Source of the DNA: VGBV01 sp963780395
GTDB lineage: Bacteria > Actinomycetota > Thermoleophilia > Solirubrobacterales > 70-9
Length of the DNA stretch: 64,000 nt
Direction of reading: 5' to 3'
NCBI GenBank assembly: GCA_963780395.1
Contig: CAWABY010000008.1
Span: forward strand, 1 to 64,000
Shown: positions 44,487-53,067 of the stretch, in pieces
How the letters are laid out: each line of letters begins with the position of its first letter
Numbering within the stretch: the stretch's first letter is position 1
The notes under the pieces: model-generated
The model's database searches: none
What the model was told of the DNA's origin: nothing
What the model saw: the letters and a program-made list of their open reading frames with translations, nothing else
Position numbers and translations under genes: made by a program

Positions 44487-46684
44487 ATGAGCGAGGACGC
44501 ACTCGAGACAACCCGGGCGACCGGCACGGATGGGGACGGGGATGAGGGGGTGGCGGTCGCGCCGAGCGCGCCGCCGGTGGCCGACGGCGATGGTCAGATC
44601 GACCTCAACGACAGCTCCCTCTACTTCAACCGCGAGCTCTCCTGGCTGGACTTCAACGAGCGGGTCCTGAGGCTGGCCGAGGACCCCTCGGTCCCCCTGC
44701 TCGAGCGCCTCAAGTTCTGCGCCATCTACGAGGACAACCTCGACGAGTTCTACATGGTGCGGGTCGCGAACCTGCACGACCAGGTCGAGGCCGACATTGA
44801 CGCGCGGGGCGCGGACGGGATCGCGCCCGGCGAAGTGATCGGCCGAATCCGTGAGCGCGCGCTCGAGCTGCGCGACCGGCTCCAGCGCTGCTTCGGGGGC
44901 GAGCTGCAGCCGGCGCTGTCCGAGCACGGCATTCGGCTGATCACGCTCGCGGACGCCGACCAGGACGAGCAGGCCGAGCTGGAGAAGATCTTCACGGCCC
45001 AGGTCTTCCCGGCGCTGACCCCGCTCGTGATCGGCCGGGGCAGGCCGTTCCCCTACATCTCCAACGTCTCGCTCAGCATCGCGGTGCTGCTGCGGCAATC
45101 CCGAGAAGGGCGAAGAGGTGGTCGCTCGGGTCAAGGTCCCGAAGGAGCTGCTGCGCCGCTTCATCGCGATCGGCGACGGCCGCACCTTCGTCCCGCTCGA
45201 GGAGGTGATCGCCGGCAACCTGGACGACCTCTTCCCGGGCATGGAGATCGTGCATCACTCTCTGTTCAGGGTCACCCGCGACACCGACTACGACGTCAGC
45301 GACGAGGCCGCGGACATGCTGCTCGCGGTCGAGGAGGAGGTCCGCCGCCGGCGCTTCGGCGAGGTCGTGCGACTCGAGGTCTCCCACGACATGGAGCCAG
45401 GCCTGCGACAGCAGCTGGTCGAGGCGCTGAAGATCGACGAGACGCAGGTCTACGACGTCGAGGGGCTGCTCGGCCTCGACGACCTCGGGGACGTGGCCGG
45501 CGTCTCCGGCTTCCACGAGCTGCGCTACCCCAGCTGGCAGGGCGTGACGCCGCCCCGCCTGCAGCAGGGTCAGACGCACCGCGAGGTCGACGTCTTCGCC
45601 GCCATTCGCGAGAGCGACATCCTCGTCCACCATCCCTACGACTCCTTCACGGCCTCGGTCGAGCGCTTCGTCCGCCAGGCGGTCGAGGACCCGAACGTGC
45701 TGGCCATCAAGCAGACCGTCTACCGCACCAGCTCGGACTCGCCGCTGGTGCCGGGGCTGATCGAGGCGACCGAGCGTGGCAAGCAGGCCGTCTGCCTGGT
45801 GGAGCTGAAGGCGCGCTTCGACGAGAGCGCCAACATCCGCTGGGCGAAGTCGCTGGAGGAGGCCGGCGTCCACGTCGTCTACGGCATCCCCGGGCTCAAG
45901 ACCCACGTCAAGTGCATCCTCGTCGCCCGGCGCGAGGGGGAGGGCGTGCGCAACTACGTCCACATCGGCACCGGCAACTACAACCCGAAGACGGCTCGCC
46001 TCTACACCGACGTCGGGCTGTTCACGGCGGACCCCGAGATCGGCGCCGACATCGCCGAGATGTTCAACTACCTGACCGGCTACGCCCGGCCCAAGAACTA
46101 CCGCAAGGTCCTGGTCGCGCCCTTCAGCCTCAAGGACGGCATCGTCGGCGAGATCGAGCGCGCGATCGAGGCGCACTCGGCCGACCGCCCGGCGCGGATC
46201 AGGCTGAAGATGAACTCGCTGCTGGATCCGCTCTGCATCCAGGCGCTCTACCGCGCCTCGCAGGCGGGGGTCGAGGTCGCCCTCAACGTACGTGGCATCT
46301 GCGCGCTGCGGCCGGGCGTGCCCGGCGTCTCGGAGAACATCCGCGTCGTTTCGATCGTCGACCGCTTCCTCGAGCACTCGAGGATCTTCTCCTTCGAGAG
46401 CGGGGGGGAGAAGCGGATCTACATCGGCTCGGCCGACCTGATGCCGCGCAACCTCTACAACCGCGTCGAGCTGCTGTCGCCGGTCGACGATCCGAACCTG
46501 CAGGAGCGAGCTCAGCGACGTGCTCGACCGGGCGCTCGCCGACAACACGAGCTGCTGGCGTCTCGATTCCGATGGCCGCTGGAGCCGCCTGGAGCCCGGC
46601 GAATCACCGCCGCGCAATCTGCAGCTCGAGCTGATGGAGCTGCATTCGGCGAAGTCCGCAAAGCCGGTCACCGAGGGCGTCTGA
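44487..46684 (+). CDS. ppk1: Polyphosphate kinase 1, two frameshifts
   Basis: Makes polyphosphate from ATP. N-terminal frame: SLYFNRELSWLDFNERVLRL and EDNLDEFYMVRVANL. A +1 shift near 45098 (an extra G in CTGCGGCAATCC) leads to the main body with GLKTHVKCILVARRE (autophosphorylated-His region) and YVHIGTGNYNPKTARLYTDV, ending at SADLMPRNLYNRVELL. A second +1 shift near 46506 restores the C-terminus to a TGA at 46684. Total about 732 codons, normal for Ppk1. ATG start. Both indels are insertions, suggesting errors. Confidence 0.9.
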
Positions 46685-46716
46685 GCCACGCGCGGCTCTG
46701 GTAGCTTGGCTCGCCA

Positions 46717-47337
46717 GTGGCCCTGCGCTCGCTGACAGCCAAGGACGGCGCCTATTTCGAGCTGCTCGCCGAGGCGGGGGTGAACATCGTCCACGCCGGC
46801 CACATGCTCGAGAAGATGTTCGAGGTCTGGCCCGAGGACACCGGGCTCGCCAGGGACATCCTCAAGGCCGAGCAGGAGGGCGACCGCATCACCCAGGAGA
46901 TCGTGCGCAAGCTCAACGCCGAGCCTGTGCGCGGGCTGGACACCGCCGACGTCTACACGCTGGCCACCCAGCTCGACGACATCGTCGACGACATCGAGGA
47001 GGCCGCCGACTTCATGGGCCTCTACAAGATCGAGGCCCCGATGGATCAGGGCTATGCCCTGACCAAGATCCTGGCGCGCTCCTGCGAGCAGCTCTCGACC
47101 GCTCTCACCAACCTGCGCGGGTTCGAAGACCTGGACGGCTACCTGGTCGAGATTCACCGCTTGGAGAACGAGGGCGATCGCGTCTGGCGGGAGGCCCTGG
47201 CTTCGCTCTTCTCCGACGGGATCGACCCCATGGTCGTGATTCGCTGGAAGGACATCTTCGGAGTGCTCGAGCGTGCGATCGACTCGACCGAGACCTCTGC
47301 GCACCTGATCGAATCGATCGCGGTGAAGCAGTCCTGA
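46717..47337 (+). CDS. DUF47 family PhoU-like protein
   Basis: Protein of 206 aa, mostly helical, with the DUF47 (Pit accessory) repeats: LKAEQEGDRITQEIVRKLN and IHRLENEGDRVWREALASL, each with the E-x-x-x-D metal-binding pattern also seen in PhoU. GTG start 32 nt after ppk1. DUF47 proteins usually sit beside a Pit phosphate permease; none is encoded here, so it may work with Ppk/polyphosphate instead. Confidence 0.9.
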   Translation: MALRSLTAKDGAYFELLAEAGVNIVHAGHMLEKMFEVWPEDTGLARDILKAEQEGDRITQEIVRKLNAEPVRGLDTADVYTLATQLDDIVDDIEEAADFMGLYKIEAPMDQGYALTKILARSCEQLSTALTNLRGFEDLDGYLVEIHRLENEGDRVWREALASLFSDGIDPMVVIRWKDIFGVLERAIDSTETSAHLIESIAVKQS

Positions 47338-47353
47338 CGACGGCGCCGACGTC

Positions 47354-47866
47354 GTGACCGAGCGGACCAGGAAGACGGCCAAGGGCAGCAAGCCCGAGCG
47401 CCGCAACGAGACGGCCGTGGAGCGCGCCGACCGCAACCTGGGTGAGCTGCTCCAGGAGCTTCGGGTGGCGCTGCCCGGGGTGCAGGTCCTGTTCGCGTTC
47501 CTGCTCACCGTTCCCTTCGCGCAGGGCTTCACCACCCTGACCGAGGAGCAGCGCGACCTCTACTTCGCAGTGCTGATGGCGACGGCGGTCGCGACCACCT
47601 TGCTGATCGCCCCCTCGGCCCTGCACAGGGGGCTGTTCCAGCAGCGCGACAAGCAGTACCTCGTAAGCATCTCCAACAAGCTCACGATCCTCGGCCTCGG
47701 CGTCCTGGCGATCGCGATCACCGGGGCCGTGCTGCTGATCGCCGACATGCTCTTCGACGGGATCAGGGTGGTGATCTATCCGGGCGTGATCGGGCTGCTG
47801 CTGCTGGGCCTGTGGGGGGTGTTTCCGCTGTACCGGCGCAGCCAGCTGGACGAGCAGGACCGCTAG
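47354..47866 (+). CDS. DUF6328 family membrane protein
   Basis: Protein of 170 aa. The polar N-terminus (ERADRNLGELLQELRVALPG) leads into four helices with the FAFLLTVPFAQGF and APSALHRGLFQQRDKQYL motifs of the DUF6328 family. GTG start 16 nt after the DUF47 gene. Function unknown; co-occurrence in the phosphate cluster may be coincidental. Confidence 0.88.
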   Translation: MTERTRKTAKGSKPERRNETAVERADRNLGELLQELRVALPGVQVLFAFLLTVPFAQGFTTLTEEQRDLYFAVLMATAVATTLLIAPSALHRGLFQQRDKQYLVSISNKLTILGLGVLAIAITGAVLLIADMLFDGIRVVIYPGVIGLLLLGLWGVFPLYRRSQLDEQDR

Positions 47867-48457
47867 AGCGCGGCGGTCGTCGAGCGCAGCTCTCGCAACT
47901 CCATCTCGATCTCGGCCAGGAACGGCAGCTCGGGGTCGTAGAGGGAGAGCTCCTCGAGGTCCTCCTGCCAGAGCTCCATCCGCTCCTCGAGGCTCGTGTC
48001 AAGCCGCTGAGCGATCTGCGGCGCGGCGCCCGGGCTCGACCGAGAGCCAATCCCGCAGATTCGCGACCCGGTCGGCCGCGTAGATCAGCACCGGGTCCCG
48101 GCCCGCGTCCAGCACCTGCCGGCGCAGGGCCCGCTTTCGCTCGGCGTAGCCGATCACGGTCGGGTCCTCGCTCAGGGCCTCCACGATCTGAGCCGCCTCG
48201 GGCCCGAAGCGGACCCGGACCTCATCGGCCTCGACCTGGGTCTTCTCGACAACGTCGTGCAGGTAGGCGGCGACGATGATGATGCCGTCGAACCCGGCCT
48301 CGGTCAGCAGGCGAGCGACGTCGATCGGGTGCTCCACGAACTGCTGGTCGGTCTGCTTGCGGTGCTGCCCGAGGTGGACGCGGCGCGCGAAGCGCAGGGC
48401 CGCCGAGGCAAGCTCGGAATCCGTGTTCGGCTCGGAATGTGTGGAGATTCTTTCCAT
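47863..48457 (-). CDS. HD domain protein, RelA/SpoT hydrolase-like, one frameshift
   Basis: About 198 aa. RFARRVHLGQHRKQTDQQFV, EHPIDVARLL and AAYLHDVVEKTQVEADEVR are the HD hydrolase motifs of SpoT/Mesh1-type (p)ppGpp phosphohydrolases, followed by VLIYAADRVANLRDWL. After a shift near 48030 the frame continues as LEERMELWQEDLEELSLYD and stops at 47863. ATG at 48457. It lacks synthetase and ACT domains, so a small alarmone hydrolase is possible. Near ppk1, ppx and Pho genes, which fits stress signalling. Confidence 0.75.
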
Positions 48458-48580
48458 GCCCCAGTCCTTCCACCTCGAGAAGCCCGTAAACGCTATCGAC
48501 CGCGCGATCCGTTTACAACCTGCCCGGCGCTGGCATCGCTGGTACGTCCCGGCCGGAACCGCCCCTCTAGAATCGCCGCG

Positions 48581-48934
48581 ATGGTGCAGACGGTCCGGAA
48601 CGTGGCGATCATCATGGCGCTGGCGCTGGTCGTCGCGGTGGTTCCCGGCGGTGACGCCGCTGCCGAGGCGATCCTGGTGGCGCTGTCGATGGCATTCCTG
48701 GCGGCGATCGCCTGGTTCTGCGCCAGGCTCTACCGCGAGCAGAACCTGACCCTGGCGACGATGTCCGACGGCCGGCGCGCGATCCTGTTCGGGGCCGTCG
48801 GCGCGATCGCGCTGCTGATCGTCGGCTACGAGGAGTTCCGCTCCTGGGGCGGCGGCATCCTGGTCTGGATCGCGCTCATGGCAGGCGCCGTGGCGGCGAT
48901 CTTCTTCACCTGGCGCGAGGCCAACACCTACTAG
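48581..48934 (+). CDS. Small integral membrane protein
   Basis: Protein of 117 aa with four hydrophobic helices (for example VAIIMALALVVAVVPGGD, ILFGAVGAIALLIVGY and ILVWIALMAGAVAAIFFTW) joined by short loops. ATG at 48581 gives the first helix right after a polar start. Not recognised as a named family. Divergent from the HD gene. Confidence 0.7.
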   Translation: MVQTVRNVAIIMALALVVAVVPGGDAAAEAILVALSMAFLAAIAWFCARLYREQNLTLATMSDGRRAILFGAVGAIALLIVGYEEFRSWGGGILVWIALMAGAVAAIFFTWREANTY

Positions 48935-49023
48935 CGGCGACGCCGCCCGGCACCGAATCGCGCGCCTCTGCTTGCGCTTCGCGCGCGATAGGCGCGACGT
49001 CCCCGCCTAGCTTCGCTCGCCGG

Positions 49024-49410
49024 ATGACGAGTAACCAGGATCGACGACGCCGCCGTCGGGGGCGGAGCGAATCGGGCCAAGCGTCCGTCGAGCTGGTCGC
49101 GATCCTGCCGGCGCTCGTCATCTGCGTCCTGATCGCCGGCCACGCGCTCGCCGCGGGGTGGGCGCTGTGGGCGGCGGCTTCGGCGGCGCGCGCCGGCGCC
49201 CGCGCCCAGCATGTAGGCGGGGTCGGCGGGGACGGCGAGGCGGTGGCGCGGCGCGCGCTGCCCGGGTCCCTGCGCGACGGCGCACGGGTGCGAAGCGAGG
49301 ACGGCGTCCGCGTCGAGGTCCGGGCGCCGATGCTGTTCCCGAATGGTCAGCTCCCGGCGCAGGGGCCGCGCCTGGGCGCGGCGGCCCAGCTCGATCCCGG
49401 AGATGACTGA
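49024..49410 (+). CDS. TadE-like pseudopilin/envelope protein 1
   Basis: Protein of 128 aa. After a basic leader comes the TadE signature GQASVELVAILPALVICVLIAGHAL, with the E at the position used for processing, then a soluble domain ending with the acidic D-D. In Tad systems such proteins are exported and assembled at the cell surface. It overlaps the next gene by 8 nt and lies in a three-gene operon. Confidence 0.82.
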   Translation: MTSNQDRRRRRRGRSESGQASVELVAILPALVICVLIAGHALAAGWALWAAASAARAGARAQHVGGVGGDGEAVARRALPGSLRDGARVRSEDGVRVEVRAPMLFPNGQLPAQGPRLGAAAQLDPGDD

Positions 49411-49735
49411 GCGCGGTCAGGCCTCGGTCGAGCTGCTGGCGGGCCTGCCGGCGCTGCTGCTGGCAGGGCTGATCGGGTTTCAGCTGCTGGCGGCGGGCTA
49501 CGCCTTGACGCTGGCCGACAACGCAGCCGAGGCCGGTGCGCTCGCCCGCGTCGCCGGCACCGACGCCGAGGCTGCAGCCCGCGAGGCCCTCCCCGGCTGG
49601 GCTCGAGACCGCGTACGGGTCGCGATCGACGGCGGGCGGGTAGAGGTGAAGCTGCGACCGCCCTCGCCGCTGCCGGGGCTGGCCGAGCGCCTCGAGGTCT
49701 CGTCGCGAGCCTGGGTGCGGGAGCCCCCACCGTGA
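49403..49735 (+). CDS. TadE-like pseudopilin/envelope protein 2
   Basis: Protein of 110 aa with the same TadE start as its neighbour, RGQASVELLAGLPALLLAGLIGFQLL, followed by a small domain. ATG at 49403. The stop overlaps the start of the large fusion gene (GTGA). Similar in length and order to the first protein, so a gene duplication is likely. Confidence 0.8.
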   Translation: MTERGQASVELLAGLPALLLAGLIGFQLLAAGYALTLADNAAEAGALARVAGTDAEAAAREALPGWARDRVRVAIDGGRVEVKLRPPSPLPGLAERLEVSSRAWVREPPP

Positions 49736-51681
49736 AGGGGCGTCCGGCTACCGCGCTCGTCTCCGGGCATAACGCTCGCGGCGGGCTTGCGCTGGCCGCG
49801 GCGCTCGCCGTTGAGGCTGCGCGCGGATCGGGCGCCGGCGCCCTGCTGGCCGAGGTGAGCGCGTCACAGGGGAGGCGGCCGACGACGCTGCTCGCCTCCG
49901 CGACCGCCCGTGAGCTCGAGTCGGCGCTGCGCGCCGGCGGGCACGAGGCCTCGGCCCGGGGACACCTCTGCCACCTGCCCGTGCAGCCGAACGCCGCCGC
50001 CCTCGCCGAGCTGGGAGCCGCGGCCGCCGCTGCCGGGGCGGACCTGGTGATCGTTCACCTGCCGCCCAGTCTGTGGCGAGCGGGGCTCGATGCGGATGAG
50101 CTCGCGCCCCGCGGCGGCTTGCTCCTGGTCGAGCTTCCTCGGGAGCGATCACTCGCGGCGCTGGCGGTGACCGAATTGCGTCAGCGCGGATGCCGCGCCA
50201 AGGTGACGACGCGGCCGCCGCAGGCGCTGGCGGCCCGGCGCGCGCTCGCCGGGGTGCGGCCGGGCGGCGGGCTCTCAGAGCGGATGGGGCGCGTCGCACG
50301 GGTGCTGCTGGGCGAGCCAGGTCAGGCGCTGCCGGCGGTATTGGGCGCCGCCGCCGTCCTGCTCAGCGTCGGCCTGGTGCTGGTCGCGATCGGCGGCGCG
50401 GTCACCGGCAAGTCCCGGGTGCAGCGGGCCGCGGACCTCGCCGCGCTCTCGGCAGCGCGCAGCATGCGCGACGAGCTGCCGCGGTTGCTGGCGCCGCCCC
50501 GCCTGCCCGATGGATCGCCGAACCCCCGCCACATTTCGCGCGGCCGGTATCTCGCCGACGCGGGGCGCGCGGCCGACGAGGCGGCGCGACGGAACGGCGT
50601 CGATCCCGCGCGGCTGCTCCTCTCCTTCCCCGACCGCGAGTCGATGCCCCCGCTGCGAGCGCGCGCGAAGGTCGCGGCCGAGATCGATCCGCGCGAGCTG
50701 CCGGGCGGCGCCCGGCTCGAGGATCCGTCCACGCTGCGACGCATCCCAGTGGTCGCGACGGCCGTCGCCGAGGCGGCTCTGCCGGGCGGCGATTGGACGG
50801 GGATGCCGGCCGAGGCGAGCGGCGGCGGCTACTCGGGCCCGCTCACCTATCGCAACGGGGAGGGGATGCGCCCCGACGTCGGCCGCGCCTTCGACCTGAT
50901 GGCCGCCGCGGCGCGGCGCGCCGGGCTGTCGCTCGTCGTCAACTCGGGCTTCCGCTCGGACGCCGAGCAGGCGCGGCTGTTCGCCGCCCACCCCGACCCG
51001 ACGTGGGTGGCGCCGCCCGGCCGCTCGCTGCACCGCTGCGCCACGGAGCTGGACCTGGGACCGCCGGCCGCCTACGGCTGGCTCGCCGCCAACGCCCGCC
51101 GCTTCGGCTTCGTGCAGCGCTACTCGTGGGAGCCGTGGCACTACGGGTTCGCGGCAGGGCCGGCTCCCTGCTCGCCGGCGGGGGAGTCGGGCGGGCTCGA
51201 GTCGACCACGGGTGGCGAGGCCGACGGGGCCGCGAGCGGGGCGGGGCTGCCGTCCTTCGTCCCCGGCCGCTACCGGGCGCCGATCATGCGCTCGGCGGCC
51301 CGTTGGAACGTCTCCGGGGCGTTGCTGGCCGCACAGCTGATGGCCGAGTCGGGCTTCGACGCCGGGGCCGTCTCGCCGGCGGGCGCCCAGGGGATCGCCC
51401 AGTTCATGCCAGGCACGGCCGCCTCCTACGGGCTCCGCAACCCCTTCGACGCCGAGGCGGCGATCGACGCCCAGGCCCACCTGATGTCGGACCTGCTGCG
51501 GCGATTCCGCTCGGTGCCGCTGGCGCTCGCCGCCTACAACGCCGGGCCCGGCGCGGTCAGCGCCTGCTCCTGCGCCGGCCCCTACGCCGAGACCCGGGCC
51601 TACGTCGCCCGCATCCTCGCCCTGCTCGACGGCGCCGGGGCGCCGCTGGCGCCGCCGCTCGAGGTGCGACTGGTGGAGTAG
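49732..51681 (+). CDS. Four-part fusion: TadZ-like domain, membrane stalk, M15 carboxypeptidase, SLT transglycosylase
   Basis: Protein of 649 aa. Residues 1-195: a CpaE/TadZ-like domain with a degenerate P-loop (SGHNARGGLALAAALA) and a Walker-B-like VIVHLPPSLW, no lysine. About 199-225: one membrane helix, then the TadG-like RAADLAALSAARSM stretch. Residues 345-480: M15/VanY domain with H434, D441, E467 and H470. Residues 520-649: SLT domain with catalytic E539 (AESGFDAGAVSP) and YNAGPG. GTG overlapping tadE2. It would cut peptidoglycan outside the membrane, perhaps to let the pilin-like proteins pass. Confidence 0.85.
   Translation: MKGRPATALVSGHNARGGLALAAALAVEAARGSGAGALLAEVSASQGRRPTTLLASATARELESALRAGGHEASARGHLCHLPVQPNAAALAELGAAAAAAGADLVIVHLPPSLWRAGLDADELAPRGGLLLVELPRERSLAALAVTELRQRGCRAKVTTRPPQALAARRALAGVRPGGGLSERMGRVARVLLGEPGQALPAVLGAAAVLLSVGLVLVAIGGAVTGKSRVQRAADLAALSAARSMRDELPRLLAPPRLPDGSPNPRHISRGRYLADAGRAADEAARRNGVDPARLLLSFPDRESMPPLRARAKVAAEIDPRELPGGARLEDPSTLRRIPVVATAVAEAALPGGDWTGMPAEASGGGYSGPLTYRNGEGMRPDVGRAFDLMAAAARRAGLSLVVNSGFRSDAEQARLFAAHPDPTWVAPPGRSLHRCATELDLGPPAAYGWLAANARRFGFVQRYSWEPWHYGFAAGPAPCSPAGESGGLESTTGGEADGAASGAGLPSFVPGRYRAPIMRSAARWNVSGALLAAQLMAESGFDAGAVSPAGAQGIAQFMPGTAASYGLRNPFDAEAAIDAQAHLMSDLLRRFRSVPLALAAYNAGPGAVSACSCAGPYAETRAYVARILALLDGAGAPLAPPLEVRLVE
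51514..51681 (+). repeat. 168-bp direct repeat, left copy
   Basis: The last 168 bp of the fusion gene (from GTGCCGCTGG to its stop) recur at 52697-52864 with about nine in ten bases identical and two compensating 2-bp indels. The repeats flank about 1.0 kb of foreign-looking sequence. Confidence 0.8.
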
Positions 51682-51689
51682 AACCCGAA

Positions 51690-52395
51690 GGTTCGCGCCC
51701 GCGACGGGCAGCTTGTTCGCTTCTTCCGGCACTTCTTGCGCGCCTTCGCCGTTTCTTCTTCTTCTTGCACTTCTTCAGCGCCGCGGCGCGCTGGCCGGTC
51801 GCCGACGGTACCTCGAGTGTGAGCGCCCAGCCCGAGATCTCGAAACCGAAGAACCCGGCTTCGTCGTCGAAAATGAAGAGGCTCCAGTCGCCGTTCGCGG
51901 GTGCGCCGTTGAAGGTGGCGAGCGTGTTCACGTACGGGGCCGTCGGGCCGCTCGGGAAAGAGTCGTTGGCAGGGTCGCCGTAGTTGGACGGCTTGAAGCT
52001 GCCTCCGTGTAGTTGGCGCAGGCGAGCTTGAGACGAAGGTGGCCGCGGCGTCGTCGAAGGTGAGGTTGTTGTTCTGCATGCCGCCGGTCCCACACGCATC
52101 CGAGAGCAGCATCACCGTCTGCCCGTTCGGCCCTCTGAGCGCCATGTCCGTGTCATTCGGCCGGGATGACGTAGCTGAACACGGTCACGGTCGCCTTGGA
52201 CACGTCCCGGAGAAGCCGCCAACCACGATGGTGGCTGGATAGACGTTGGCGACCCTCCGTCCCCGCGCCCGCGCTCGGGAAGAGGTTGCTGGTGTTGAGG
52301 AAGGTCCGGGTCTCGGCGCCGGCGATCGCCGGGAGGGCAAGCCCCAGGAGAGCAGCGGCGCAGAACAGGCCGAGGATGGCCCGAACGCCCTTCAT
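51690..52395 (-). pseudogene. Secreted P/Homo B domain protein, several frameshifts
   Basis: The ATG at 52395 starts a signal peptide (VRAILGLFCAAALLGLALP). After breaks near 52255, 52210, 52150 and 52035, other frames give VANVYPATIVVGGFSG, VSKATVTVFSYVIPAE, MALRGPNGQTVMLLSDACGT and YGDPANDSFPSGPTAPY followed by NGDWSLFIFDDEAGFFG, the beta-jelly-roll P domain seen in proprotein convertases. The C-terminus is Lys-rich (KKCKKKK) and no clear stop is found, so the end is approximate. Probably an exported protein of unknown role. Confidence 0.55.
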
Positions 52396-52571
52396 CAGTG
52401 CCAAGTAGGCGGGGTGGAGAATGGGCGCGAGGCAGCATCCTGCTCCGCTTCATCGATCACGGCCTCGTTGTTGGAGCCTCCGCGAGTTGAGTCGTCGTCC
52501 GAGCCGCATCCGACCGCGAACGGGGCGGCCAGCACAGCCGCAACAAATATCTTTCTCCTGGGCGACTCCAA
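52395..52571 (-). CDS. Short lipoprotein upstream of the P-domain gene
   Basis: TTG at 52571 gives 58 aa: a signal sequence (KIFVAAVLAAPFAVGC) with a lipobox, then SDDDSTRGG. Its stop overlaps the P-domain start (TGATG), suggesting coupling. The mature part is only about 35 residues and not recognised; it may be a truncated lipoprotein. Confidence 0.45.
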   Translation of the reverse strand: MESPRRKIFVAAVLAAPFAVGCGSDDDSTRGGSNNEAVIDEAEQDAASRPFSTPPTWH

Positions 52572-52696
52572 GGCAGCGCCGAACCTATGCCAGAACTCAC
52601 CCTGGGTCAAGCGGCGCCAAGTTGTTGCTCTACCCAAGCTCGGAGCTCGTCGCTGCGGTCAAGCGGCGGCTCTCGATCCTGGACGCCAGTCCTCGG

Positions 52697-52864
52697 GTGC
52701 CGCTGGCTCGCCGCCTACAACGCCGGACCGGGTGCGGTCAGCGCCTGTTCCTGCGCCGGCCCCTATGCCGAGAGACCCGGGCCTACGTCGCCCGCATCCT
52801 CGCCCTGCTCGACGCCGCCGGCGCCGCGCTGGCGCCGCCGCTGGAGGTGCGGCTGGTCAGATAG
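52697..52864 (+). repeat. 168-bp direct repeat, right copy (transglycosylase fragment)
   Basis: Near-copy of 51514-51681 encoding the C-terminal end of the SLT domain. The dinucleotide lost near 52706 and gained near 52768 shift and restore the frame, so the middle is nonsense and the end reads TRAYVARILALLDAAG. No start or upstream homology is visible; a gene relic. Confidence 0.8.
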
Positions 52865-53067
52865 CCGCGCCGATCTCGCCGTTTAGGCGGGGAATCATCC
52901 GGAGAGGGCGAAGGAGGCCGCCATCACCATTCGCGGCCCAAACGCAGACGTCGGCGAGTTCAGAGACCACTTCTGCGCGGTGCACCAACGAGCGGAGACA
53001 ACCCCGGCCCCCGCGGTCCCGTCGGACGGGAGCACAAGTATCGAGCTCCGCGGATCGTTAGCTGCCT

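Noticed and set aside
42012..45242. 1076-aa minus-strand open frame
   Set aside because: It is antisense to the PHP-glycosyltransferase and ppk1 genes and rich in Arg, Gly, Ala and Pro with no family motifs; GC-rich codon bias produces such mirror frames.
45073..47535. 820-aa minus-strand open frame
   Set aside because: Antisense to ppk1 and the DUF47 gene; no recognisable domain and typical shadow composition (D, L, V, R rich).
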